Below, one piece after another: positions 7,733 to 15,612 of a DNA stretch of 64,000 bases. The DNA is from Mesorhizobium sp. 1M-11. Its GTDB lineage: Bacteria > Pseudomonadota > Alphaproteobacteria > Rhizobiales > Rhizobiaceae. Within the stretch, counting starts at the first letter, position 1; every line of letters starts with the position of its first letter. The position numbers and the translations under genes were made by a program. The stretch covers positions 16,979 through 80,978 of the forward strand of contig NZ_LJSD01000044.1 of NCBI RefSeq assembly GCF_001303895.1. The letters are read 5' to 3'. The notes beneath the pieces were generated by a model. That model ran no database searches. It was not told where the DNA came from and was given only the letters and a program-made list of their open reading frames with translations.

Positions 7733-9795
7733 GGCTTGGCTCCAGTGACAAAGGACGGGCGCTCGCGCAGCGGGACGGTTGCCTCCGCCGGCAGGTCGAG
7801 ATGGCGCGCGAATTTATGGCCCGCGTGGACTGCGTCGGCGATCGAGGCCGGCGCCAGGCAATCGCCGATCCGCGTGGTCGACGGGATGTCGCCGTGCGCG
7901 CCTGTTGCGGCGGAAAGCGCATCGAACAGCGTCGTTTCGGCGATGCGCCCGGTTACCAGCACCAGCGTCCCGAACTCGCGGCGCGTGATCCGGCCAGTAT
8001 AGACGCAGGCGAATTCGGCAACGCCGCTCGCCGCCGAGGCCAGGTTATGGGACAGCAGCAGGTCGATATCGCGTTCCATCAGTTGCTTCTGGACGAAGAA
8101 CTGCTCGTCGGTCATCTGCGTCCAGCTCGACAGCACCGGCAGCGGCGTGGCGATGGTCACAGTGTGGCCGGCAAGGCGAAGTTTTTCCGCCAGCGCGCCG
8201 CCCATGAAATAGTGTTCGTCGTCATAGACCAGCACTGGACCCTTCACTGCGGCGCCGTCGAAAATGTCGTCCGGTGTCAGGATCGACGCCGACGCCGCCA
8301 TCGGTACCGGCATTTCAACGCTGGCGCCGATGCCGTCACGGCGCCAGGAACTGCCGGTCGCCAGCACGACATGGTCGACGCCGAGCGACAGCACGTCCTC
8401 GGCGCCGAGCCGACTGCCGGGATAGATTTCGACCGACGGCTGTTTGCCCAGCATGTGCAGGCGGTGATCGCGCACCCGCGCCCATGCGGCCAGCCCGGGC
8501 AGCGTCGCCTCGCGCGAAACGCGGCCGCCGAGCGTGTTGCCTGCCTCTGCCAACATCACGCCATAACCGCGCCGGCCAAGCGTCAGTGCGCATTCGAGCC
8601 CGGCCGGGCCTGCCCCGACCACCAGCACGCGCGCCTGCGAACCCCTGCCGGCGATCCGTTCGGGATGCCAGCCGCGCCGCCATTCCTCCCCGATCGTCGG
8701 GTTCTGCGTGCAGCGCAACGGCACGCTTTCATTGTTGGCCGCACGGCAGATATTGCAGCCGATGCACTCGCGGATTTCGTCCTCGCGGCCCTCCAGGATC
8801 TTCTTCGGCAGGAACGGATCGGCAATCGACGGACGGGCGGCGCCGATGAAATCCTGTATGCCGCGCCGGATCTGGCCTGCCATCGTATCCGGCGATGTGA
8901 AGCGTCCGACACTGACCACCGGTTTGGTCGTCACGCGCTTGACGAAGCCGACATGGTCCTCCTGGAAACCTTCGGGGCTGAAGCGCGACGATTTAGAGTC
9001 ATTGCCGAGCGAGCCGGCAACATTGACATCCCAGAGGTCGGGCAGTTCGGCCAGCATCTCGACGACCTCACGGCCTTCGCCCTCAGATGTGATGCCATGC
9101 GGGCCGTGCAGCTCATCGACCGCCAGCCGCACCGCCACCGCGCAGGTGTCGCCGACGGCATCCTTGGTATCCTCGATCATTTCGCGCAGCAGGCGTACGC
9201 GGTTCTCGAGCGCACCGCCATATTCGTCGGTGCGGCGGTTGGTGCGCCGCGACAGGAACTGGAACGGCAGATAGTCATGCCCTGCATAACAATAGACGAT
9301 GTCGAACCCCGCCCGCCGCGCCCGGATCGCCGCTTCGCGCTGCCAGCGGCGAAAATCGGCGATGTCCTGCCGGTCCATGGCACGCGCGCCACCGGGCTGA
9401 ACGAATTTCGCTGACTGCGCCGACGGCGCGAGCAATTGCTCGCGCGTCAGCCGATTGTTGGTATGGGCGCCGCCATGCCACAGCTCGATCGCCGCCAGGC
9501 TGCCATGGGCGTGGATGGCATCGGCGGTGCGCGCCAGGTCGCGGACATCGTCCTCGTCCCACAACGTGAGAAAGCCGAACGGCGAATCGTCGGAACTCGG
9601 ATGGATCGAGCAATATTCGGTAGAGACCACACCCCAGCCGCCTTCGGCCTTGATGCCGCGCAAGGCCGCGCCGCTTAAGGGCTTCTGATGACCCATGCCG
9701 GTCGCGTGCGGCGTCTGGTAGAACCGGTTCGGCGCGGTGACCGGGCCGATCCTGACCGGTTCAAAGAGGATTTCGTAGCGGGGATTGCAGTGCAT
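7648..9795 (-). CDS. Trimethylamine/dimethylamine dehydrogenase-like FMN/4Fe-4S flavoprotein (N-methyl amine or amino-acid demethylase)
   Basis: This is an old-yellow-enzyme barrel joined to a 4Fe-4S site and a nucleotide-binding domain (715 aa from this start). I chose the ATG at 9795 because MHCNPRYEILFEPVRIGP lines up with the mature N-terminus of trimethylamine dehydrogenase. The cluster cysteines are C344, C347, C350 and C362 (CIGCNIC...RC). Catalytic Tyr170, His173 and Arg223 are present, and GAGPAG starts the dinucleotide domain. Position 31 (PHATG) is alanine where TMADH has the flavin-linking cysteine, and two of the three aromatic pocket residues are missing. The substrate is therefore probably not trimethylamine but perhaps dimethylglycine, an N-methylproline or similar. 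Confidence 0.85.
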   Translation of the reverse strand: MHCNPRYEILFEPVRIGPVTAPNRFYQTPHATGMGHQKPLSGAALRGIKAEGGWGVVSTEYCSIHPSSDDSPFGFLTLWDEDDVRDLARTADAIHAHGSLAAIELWHGGAHTNNRLTREQLLAPSAQSAKFVQPGGARAMDRQDIADFRRWQREAAIRARRAGFDIVYCYAGHDYLPFQFLSRRTNRRTDEYGGALENRVRLLREMIEDTKDAVGDTCAVAVRLAVDELHGPHGITSEGEGREVVEMLAELPDLWDVNVAGSLGNDSKSSRFSPEGFQEDHVGFVKRVTTKPVVSVGRFTSPDTMAGQIRRGIQDFIGAARPSIADPFLPKKILEGREDEIRECIGCNICRAANNESVPLRCTQNPTIGEEWRRGWHPERIAGRGSQARVLVVGAGPAGLECALTLGRRGYGVMLAEAGNTLGGRVSREATLPGLAAWARVRDHRLHMLGKQPSVEIYPGSRLGAEDVLSLGVDHVVLATGSSWRRDGIGASVEMPVPMAASASILTPDDIFDGAAVKGPVLVYDDEHYFMGGALAEKLRLAGHTVTIATPLPVLSSWTQMTDEQFFVQKQLMERDIDLLLSHNLASAASGVAEFACVYTGRITRREFGTLVLVTGRIAETTLFDALSAATGAHGDIPSTTRIGDCLAPASIADAVHAGHKFARHLDLPAEATVPLRERPSFVTGAKPWNAVQPVAGPAARSVKSAASRSVRGSS

Positions 9796-9808
9796 CAGGG
9801 GTTCACGA

Positions 9809-9864
9809 ATATGCTTATTGAACGATCGTACAACAAGCATATTCGCGCGATTGACGAAACGCAA
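9809..9864 (-). promoter_or_regulatory. Promoter with overlapping TetR-type operator for the flavoprotein gene
   Basis: Read on the minus strand, TTGCGT (9864-9859) and TATGCT (9841-9836) are separated by 17 bp, a good housekeeping-type promoter. Overlapping and following the -10 box is TTGTACGATCGTTCAA (9833-9818), palindromic except for one position per arm. It is nested in a wider inverted repeat (AATATGCTT 9809-9817 / AAGCATATT 9835-9843). The start codon lies 14 bp further down. A repressor bound here would block the promoter. Confidence 0.65.
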
Positions 9865-10042
9865 TGCCCTGCGGGAAGAGCGCGCCATTTCAGGTCCATG
9901 AGGAAGCTGGGGGCGCCTGGGAGTTTCGAGCCGATGCCAAGAGGCGCTTTGCGCTTACCCTTCTAGCCTGTGTTCCAGGCACGTCGGCCGTGCGCTGCTG
10001 GCTGTCACCGGGTGAGGCGGCTCCGGCGGGATAATCGTCCTG

Positions 10043-10570
10043 CTACCGTCCGATCTGAACGATTGCAAAGAGCCAGGCGAGGATGTTCATCAGCAGGAAA
10101 ATCAGTGCGATCTGCAACGCAACGCGAAGCCGTTGGATAATCCGCCAATTGTCCGCCATGTCCGCTTTGATCCGAAGGGCAAGCGCGCGATGCATGGCCG
10201 ACATGGTCGTCGCTCTGTCTCCGTCGACATATTGGCTGAGCAGTTCCTCGGGATCGAAGCGGAATGTGTATTTGTGGTAGGGCCAGAGCAGGAAGACAAC
10301 CAGGGCGCCGATGCAGAATAGCAAGGCAACCGCAAGCCAATCCCAGGGACCGAGGCCGTCCGCCAAAGCCCGGCCGCCGAGCAGCGAACTCGCAAATGCG
10401 GTCGCGAAGATCAGACTTCCTGCGCGTGTGTTCATATTCTCCACGAGAGCCTGTTGTTGCGTCAGTCCTCTGATTGCTTCCTGAAAGATGAACGCGACAC
10501 GGGGATCATCACCGCTGTCGTCACGTGCAGCACCCTGCATCTGTCCTCCCTCACTCGGGTTTTCGGCCAT
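10043..10570 (-). CDS. Small multi-pass membrane protein, function unknown
   Basis: I do not recognise this 175-aa protein. The start at 10570 has a strong GGAAGGAG ribosome site; longer in-frame starts lack one. A polar N-terminus is followed by an amphipathic helix (QEAIRGLTQQQALVENMNTRAGSLIFATAF), a hairpin of two membrane segments (about residues 55-105), a cytosolic helical region with DPEELLSQYVDGDRATTMSAMH, and a C-terminal membrane segment (ALQIALIFLLMNILAWLFAIV). The layout resembles small SLATT/Pycsar-type membrane effectors only in outline. No nucleotide cyclase, nuclease or other defence gene is nearby, so I do not assign that role. Confidence 0.75.
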   Translation of the reverse strand: MAENPSEGGQMQGAARDDSGDDPRVAFIFQEAIRGLTQQQALVENMNTRAGSLIFATAFASSLLGGRALADGLGPWDWLAVALLFCIGALVVFLLWPYHKYTFRFDPEELLSQYVDGDRATTMSAMHRALALRIKADMADNWRIIQRLRVALQIALIFLLMNILAWLFAIVQIGR

Positions 10571-10896
10571 GACGAACTCCTTCCGCCGCGTAGAAAACTC
10601 TGTTCGAAGCAGCCGCCACGTCCTCTGATGAGCGGCGGCATCGCATGCATAAATAAAGCATGTTCCCCAAAAGGGAGAATCGGGTCCGAGGGTAGACAAT
10701 CCGGTGGGTACGAAGACCTGAACCGCTGCCGACGTTTTTAACGAATCCGCCTCGCTCGTCGTCGCTGGCAAGAACGGGCAGGAGCGTTGGAACGCCCCGC
10801 GCGGTGGATACGTTTTACTCTCCCCAGCACCGGAAGCTGGCCATCCGCAGCCAGGTGCTTCAACGCGAAACGTAGCGATCCCGGAGGTGCAGCAGC
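10571..10896. other. Intergenic region between divergent genes
   Basis: A 326-bp gap with no convincing ORF. It holds the promoter of the membrane-protein gene to the left and the candidate EcfG-type promoter at 10789-10814 to the right. There is also a small inverted repeat CATGC/GCATG around AT-rich bases near 10645-10662. Confidence 0.6.
10789..10814 (+). promoter_or_regulatory. Candidate EcfG (general stress response) promoter
   Basis: GGAAC at 10789-10793 and CGTT at 10811-10814 are separated by 17 bp. This matches the GGAAC-N16/17-CGTT consensus of the alphaproteobacterial general stress sigma factor EcfG. It points at the DUF899 gene, whose ATG is 82 bp downstream behind a GGAGG ribosome site. 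Confidence 0.55.
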
Positions 10897-11592
10897 ATGT
10901 CTACCTCATCGATGCAGCAGGCAATGAAGCGCAAACCCTGGCCCGGAGAATCGGAGGACTACGCGCAGGCGCGGCGAAAGCTGCTGGCGGAAGAAATCGA
11001 ACTGCAGCGGCATATCGACGACGTGGCCGAGCAACGTCGAAAGCTTCCGCCGGGCCCGGTTGTCGAGAAGGACTATCGATTCAAGGATGGGAACGGCACA
11101 GAGGTCGGTCTTGCCGACCTGTTCGGCGACAAGCAGACACTTGTCACTTATTTCTGGATGTATGGCCCGGAGCGGGAGCGGCCTTGTCCAATGTGCACCA
11201 ACCTGCTCGGGCCCTTGAACGCAAACGCCAATGATCTGAAACAGCGCGTGGCGCTGGCCATTCTTGGGCGCAGCCCCGTGGAGCGGCAGGTTGCGTTCGC
11301 CAGGGAACGCGGCTGGCATCATCTCCAATTCCACCAGACGGTCGGAGACAGCTATGCTCTCGATTTCGGCGGCCTCGATCCGGCCAACGGTTGGGAATAT
11401 CCGGTGATGGCGGTGTTTCAGAAGTCCGACGACGGCGTCAGACTGTTCTGGAAGGGTGAAATGACGGGCGAGATGGCCGACGCCGGCAAGGACCCGCGTG
11501 GGGGCCCGGATTTTGCGCCGTTATGGTCCGCACTTGACCTCACCCCTGAAGGACGCGGCGACAAATGGTATCCCAGGCTGGAGTATTACTGA
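10897..11592 (+). CDS. DUF899 family thioredoxin-like protein
   Basis: This 231-aa protein is of the DUF899 family, predicted to have a thioredoxin/peroxiredoxin-like fold. Characteristic features are the N-terminal coiled segment (ARRKLLAEEIELQRHIDDVAEQRRKLPPG), DYRF, LADLFGDKQTLVTYFWMYGPERERPCPMCTNLL with a CPMC motif, and the C-terminal GGPDFAPLWSALDLTPEGRG. Substrate and partner are unknown. A redox or stress role would fit both the CxxC-like site and the EcfG-type promoter in front. The gene is convergent with the sugar operon, with an inverted repeat between. Confidence 0.85.
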   Translation: MSTSSMQQAMKRKPWPGESEDYAQARRKLLAEEIELQRHIDDVAEQRRKLPPGPVVEKDYRFKDGNGTEVGLADLFGDKQTLVTYFWMYGPERERPCPMCTNLLGPLNANANDLKQRVALAILGRSPVERQVAFARERGWHHLQFHQTVGDSYALDFGGLDPANGWEYPVMAVFQKSDDGVRLFWKGEMTGEMADAGKDPRGGPDFAPLWSALDLTPEGRGDKWYPRLEYY

Positions 11593-11650
11593 TCTGACGC
11601 ACTCCGCCCCGCTGTCACGCGTGGAGTGACAACAAGGCGGCTTGTCGAAC

Positions 11651-11686
11651 GCCAGCCACCTGTCCGTTCGCGGGACGATGGCTGGC
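11651..11686. terminator. Inverted repeat between convergent genes, probable bidirectional terminator
   Basis: An 8-bp perfect outer stem (GCCAGCCA 11651-11658 / TGGCTGGC 11679-11686) has an inner GTCC/GGAC pairing. It lies between two convergent genes. There is no U-tract on either side, so termination efficiency is uncertain. Confidence 0.5.
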
Positions 11687-11694
11687 GCCACCCC

Positions 11695-12687
11695 TTAACT
11701 CGCGATCTTGGTGTCACTCTGCTTGTAGCGGAACTTGACGTCGGTCAGGCCCGCAGCGTCCGACAGTTCGGCCGCGAGGATCTGCGCCGGCAGGATGTCG
11801 ATGATGCCGCGCAGGATCAGGTTCTCGCTCGCCGGAACATGGATCACGGACAGCTTGCCTTTGTCCTGGACATCGGTCCTGGAAGTGACCAACGCCGCCG
11901 GGCACTCGATCGCATCGAGATTTTCGGCAAGCGGCAGCTCACGGCCATCGCCGAACAGAACAACGCCGGTTGCGGCATCCATCGATTCCATCGGCCCATG
12001 CAGATAATGGCGCGTCTCGTAGCCCGACGCGGGAAGCCGCGCGGCCTCGCGCAGCAGAAGTGAGGCACCATCCGCGGTTCCGATCGAGGCACCGGCGCCG
12101 ACGCAATCGATCGCGCTACGATCTCTGAAAAGCCCGGCAAGGCGCGGCATCTTCTCGGCAGCGCGGCGCTGAACCTCGGCGGTCGTGCCTGGAAGAGCCG
12201 CCCAATCGGTGCCGCTGTCGCCATGGATGGCGTCGACTGCGAGGCCCGCGGCGAGAAGCGTGGCCGTATAGCCGGTGCTCGACGGTGTCGCGTCCGAACC
12301 GTTGTCGAGGCGGATGTGATGGGTAGCGGCCTTGGCCAGGGGGCTGTCCGGATCGTTGGTGATGGCGAGGCTTCTCGCCTTCGGCAGCTTCTGCAGGGCC
12401 TCGACGGTCTCGATGCTGCGGCCGCGATGCGACAGCGCAATCACCGTATCGGCAATGTCATAACCGGCCATCATCTCGCCGGAGCGCACAGCGAAGGCGC
12501 GTTGTCCTCGGCGCTGCAATTCCGCGGCCACGACGACGGCTGCCGCATAGCTCGCGCCGATGCCAGTGACGACGGTCAGGCCGGATGCCAGCGCCTTCAG
12601 ATCCTTGGTGGCCAGTTCCGCCTTCGCGGCGATCAATGTGTCGCCAAGCGACTCGGATTGCCGCGCGACGGTGGAACGGTAACTCAT
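11695..12687 (-). CDS. SIS-domain sugar isomerase/deaminase-like protein
   Basis: This 330-aa protein has two SIS (sugar isomerase) domains, like the isomerase half of GlmS and AgaS/FrlB-type deaminases. The first is at about residues 35-150 (VVTGIGASYAAAVVVAAEL, IALSHRGRSIETVEAL, ITNDPDSPLAKAATHHI). The second is in the C-terminal half (CVGAGASIGTADGASLLLREA, YETRHYLHGPMESMDA). It probably acts in the cytosol on the phosphosugar made by the kinase encoded one base upstream. An amino-sugar or Amadori-type substrate is an inference. It is the last gene of the operon. Confidence 0.85.
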   Translation of the reverse strand: MSYRSTVARQSESLGDTLIAAKAELATKDLKALASGLTVVTGIGASYAAAVVVAAELQRRGQRAFAVRSGEMMAGYDIADTVIALSHRGRSIETVEALQKLPKARSLAITNDPDSPLAKAATHHIRLDNGSDATPSSTGYTATLLAAGLAVDAIHGDSGTDWAALPGTTAEVQRRAAEKMPRLAGLFRDRSAIDCVGAGASIGTADGASLLLREAARLPASGYETRHYLHGPMESMDAATGVVLFGDGRELPLAENLDAIECPAALVTSRTDVQDKGKLSVIHVPASENLILRGIIDILPAQILAAELSDAAGLTDVKFRYKQSDTKIAS

Positions 12688-12688
12688 C

Positions 12689-13636
12689 TCAATGTCCTTT
12701 CGTGCTTGATGTCTGCTGGGCGGCCAGCCTGTCGGCCAGAACCATCGCGCCTTCGACCGGCGCGCCCCGATGGAGATGCAGGGTGAGCGCCGGCCCGCCG
12801 ATCGCCTCGACGCCCGCCCGGAATGCTTCCCACAGCCGCGGCTGCGATGCGATCACGCTTCCGCCAGCGACAACGGTGTCAGCTTTCGATCCGCGCAAGC
12901 GCAGGCGCGAAACCAGATCGGCCAGCGCGAACCCGCCCTCCCGGATCACCGTCTCGGCCGGCACAGAACCTTCGTCTGCGGCATCGAAGATGAGCGCGGC
13001 GTGCCGGCCGACCTCCTTGGCGCTGCCAAGACCGGCCAGCCGGCTGCCGATCCGCGCAGCCGAAGGAATCTCCAGCTCGTGGAAAAGGTGACGGACCAAT
13101 GGATCGTCCGGCGACCCGCCGCGGTCGAGGTGCAGCGCGACCGTGCGGGCCGCCTCGCGCATCAGGCTTGCGGCACTGCCTTCGTCTCCAATGATCCAGC
13201 CCCAGCCGCCGGCGACGAGCATGTCGCCGTCATCGGTACGGCAGACCGCGATGGAACCGGTTCCGGAGACGACCCCGATCTGCCGTTCTAGTCCAAAGGC
13301 CGCCGGCATGAGTTCGGCATCATTGACCACCCGAACCGGAATGGGCGTTGCTGCCTTGAAGGCGGCCTCGAACGCCTCGCATTCGAGCTTGTCGTCGCAG
13401 CCATGCGCCCCGATGCCGATGGCAGCGACCGTCACGCCCTCGACGAAGCGCTCAACCAGTTCGGTGAGGCTATGCGCATCGCGCTGCCATTCCCGGCAGC
13501 GCCAGTCGCTGGTTTGCAGCACCAGATCGGCTTCTCGGCCATCGTGACGCAATCGCAGATGCGTCTTCGTCCCGCCGATATCGATCCCCACCACACTGGC
13601 TTGCGGAGCCAGTGCTTCCACCTGAGCAAAGGACAT
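12689..13636 (-). CDS. BadF/BadG/N-acetylglucosamine-kinase type sugar kinase
   Basis: This ASKHA-fold kinase (315 aa) probably phosphorylates the imported sugar. The start ATG at 13636 gives MSFAQVEAL, shortly before the phosphate-1 motif VVGIDIGGTKTHLRL. Further motifs are VVNDAELMPAAFG, GTGSIAVC and GGWGWIIGDEGSAASLMREA, which is typical of N-acetylglucosamine kinases. A late VVAGGSVIASQP forms the adenosine-binding segment. It lies 5 bp after the ATPase gene and 1 bp before the SIS gene. No deacetylase (NagA) gene is present in this operon. Confidence 0.88.
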   Translation of the reverse strand: MSFAQVEALAPQASVVGIDIGGTKTHLRLRHDGREADLVLQTSDWRCREWQRDAHSLTELVERFVEGVTVAAIGIGAHGCDDKLECEAFEAAFKAATPIPVRVVNDAELMPAAFGLERQIGVVSGTGSIAVCRTDDGDMLVAGGWGWIIGDEGSAASLMREAARTVALHLDRGGSPDDPLVRHLFHELEIPSAARIGSRLAGLGSAKEVGRHAALIFDAADEGSVPAETVIREGGFALADLVSRLRLRGSKADTVVAGGSVIASQPRLWEAFRAGVEAIGGPALTLHLHRGAPVEGAMVLADRLAAQQTSSTKGH

Positions 13637-13641
13637 CGTGG

Positions 13642-14736
13642 TCAGTTCCCATCTGCGCGCAGGCGACGGCCGTCGGCATCGAACAACCGCACGCCCGCAG
13701 GGTCGAACGCGACGTTGCAATCGATCTGGCCACTGAAGCGTCCCTTGTCGCTGCGGATGATCATCGGGCTGCGTCCGGGCGTCTTGCCGTGGAGATAGGT
13801 GACGTCGCCGAGCTCCTCGGCAAAGCCGACGCTGACCGGCACCGTATCGGGACCACTTTCGCCGAGACGCGCATGTTCGGGGCGGATGCCAACCACCACC
13901 TCCTTGATGGATGGGTCGAAGCCGTCAAAGGCGAGCCGCAGGCTGCGGTCGCTGCCGCCGAGCTTGCCCAGGGTCACGTGGCCAGGCCCGGTCTCCAGAA
14001 CCACCGCGTCCAGGAAGTTCATCTTGGGCGAACCGATGAAGCCGGCAACGAAACGGTTGTCGGGATCGTCATAGAGATCGAGCGGCCGGCCGAACTGCTG
14101 CACGATACCACCGTTCAACACGACGATGCGGTCGGCCAATGTCATCGCCTCGACCTGATCGTGCGTGACGTAGATCATCGTCGCGCCGAGACGACGATGA
14201 AGGTCGATCAGTTCGGCGCGCATGTTGACGCGCAATTCGGCGTCGAGGTTCGACAGCGGCTCGTCGAACAGGAAGACCTTCGGGTTGCGCACGATGGCGC
14301 GGCCGATGGCGACACGCTGCTTCTGGCCACCGGACAATTGCGCCGGGCGGCGGTCGAGCAGTTTTTCCAGGCGCAGGATCGCCGCCGCCTGGCTCACCTT
14401 CTCGCGGATGATGGCTTTCGGCTCGCCGGCCATCTTGAGCCCGAAGCCCATGTTCTCGGCGACCGTCATATGCGGGTAGAGCGCGTAGGACTGGAACACC
14501 ATGGCGGTTCCCCGCCGGGCAGGATCGACGTCGTTGACGCGCTTGCCATCGATGGAGATGTCGCCGGAGGTCTCGATCTCCAGTCCGGTTATGGTGCGAA
14601 GAAGCGTCGACTTCCCACAGCCGGAAGGGCCGACGAAGACGACGAATTCGCCGGAGGCTATCTTTAGATTGATGTCGCGCAGGACCTCGACGGAGCCGAA
14701 GGACTTCGAGACGGATTTGATTTCGAGTTCAGCCAT
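13642..14736 (-). CDS. Sugar ABC transporter ATP-binding protein (UgpC/MsmK type)
   Basis: This is the ATPase of a CUT1 carbohydrate importer (364 aa). Walker A is GPSGCGKST, the signature LSGGQKQRVAIGRAIVRNPKVFLFDEPLSNLD is exactly that of the UgpC/MalK group, and a C-terminal TOBE region contains VVVGIRPEHARLG. It follows the two permease genes and precedes the kinase gene in one operon. Confidence 0.93.
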   Translation of the reverse strand: MAELEIKSVSKSFGSVEVLRDINLKIASGEFVVFVGPSGCGKSTLLRTITGLEIETSGDISIDGKRVNDVDPARRGTAMVFQSYALYPHMTVAENMGFGLKMAGEPKAIIREKVSQAAAILRLEKLLDRRPAQLSGGQKQRVAIGRAIVRNPKVFLFDEPLSNLDAELRVNMRAELIDLHRRLGATMIYVTHDQVEAMTLADRIVVLNGGIVQQFGRPLDLYDDPDNRFVAGFIGSPKMNFLDAVVLETGPGHVTLGKLGGSDRSLRLAFDGFDPSIKEVVVGIRPEHARLGESGPDTVPVSVGFAEELGDVTYLHGKTPGRSPMIIRSDKGRFSGQIDCNVAFDPAGVRLFDADGRRLRADGN

Positions 14737-14754
14737 GATCTTTTTCTCTTGTCC

Positions 14755-15612
14755 TCAGCCCTTGGACCCCGACATGGCGATGCCTTCGACGATCTTGCGC
14801 TGGAAGATCAGGAAGAAGAGCAGCGGCGGCAGGACGGCCAGGAGGTTGGCCGTCATCACCACGTCGACGGTCTGGTGCGAGAAGGGCGCGTTGAAGAGGC
14901 CGACCACCTGGCCGACCGTGTAGATTTCGGGCTTTGGCGCCACGATCAGCGGCCAGGCGAAATTGCCCCATGTCTTCATGAAGGTCAGGATCGCCAGCGT
15001 CACCATCGCGTTGCGCGACAGCGGCAGCGCGATGTACCAGTAGATCTTGAAGTGACTGGCCCCGTCGAGCCGCGCCGCCTCGATCATCTCGCGCGGAAGG
15101 GTGCGCATGAACTGCACCAGCAGGAACAGGCCGAAGGCGGAGGCAAGGCCAGGCACCACGAGCCCCTGCATCGTGTTCAGCCAGCCCAGATCCGCAACCA
15201 GCAGATAGGTGGGTATGATGGTCACGACGGTCGGCACCATCAGCGACAGCATCACGAGGCCGAACAGGATGCGCTTGCCGGGAAAATCGAAGAGCGCAAA
15301 TTCGAAGGCCGCCATCGAGCCGATCAACAGCATGCCCAGAATGGTCAGCAGCGCATAGGCAATCGTGACGAAATAGGCCCTGAGATAGGCTGTCTCGGTA
15401 AGGATGGTCTGTATCTTCGAAAGACCGGAACCCAACGAGGTCGGATAGAGCCGCGGATTGATCGAAACCGGCACTCCGGGATCGGCGAAGACCACATTGA
15501 CCATCCACCAGATCGGGAACACTGCCACGATCGCCACGCAGATCGCGACCACCCATTTGAGGAAACGCCAAGTGTAGAGTTCCGCGACAATCGCGCGATT
15601 GGCCGCACTCAT
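14755..15612 (-). CDS. Sugar ABC transporter permease (MalG-like)
   Basis: This is an inner-membrane permease (285 aa). The start at 15612 (MSAANRAIVAEL) overlaps the stop of the first permease as ATGA; a longer in-frame start would run into that gene. There are six membrane segments, and the EAA coupling loop reads EAARLDGASHFKIYWYIALPL. It pairs with the permease encoded just upstream. Confidence 0.92.
   Translation of the reverse strand: MSAANRAIVAELYTWRFLKWVVAICVAIVAVFPIWWMVNVVFADPGVPVSINPRLYPTSLGSGLSKIQTILTETAYLRAYFVTIAYALLTILGMLLIGSMAAFEFALFDFPGKRILFGLVMLSLMVPTVVTIIPTYLLVADLGWLNTMQGLVVPGLASAFGLFLLVQFMRTLPREMIEAARLDGASHFKIYWYIALPLSRNAMVTLAILTFMKTWGNFAWPLIVAPKPEIYTVGQVVGLFNAPFSHQTVDVVMTANLLAVLPPLLFFLIFQRKIVEGIAMSGSKG

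Noticed and set aside
7645..9414. Long plus-strand ORF (589 aa) opposite the flavoprotein gene
   Set aside because: Arg/His/Asp-rich translation without family motifs; it is the antisense shadow of a high-GC gene with clear homology.
10043..10570. CBASS/Pycsar defence effector
   Set aside because: Only a general membrane layout is shared; no cyclase, sensor or nuclease gene is adjacent.
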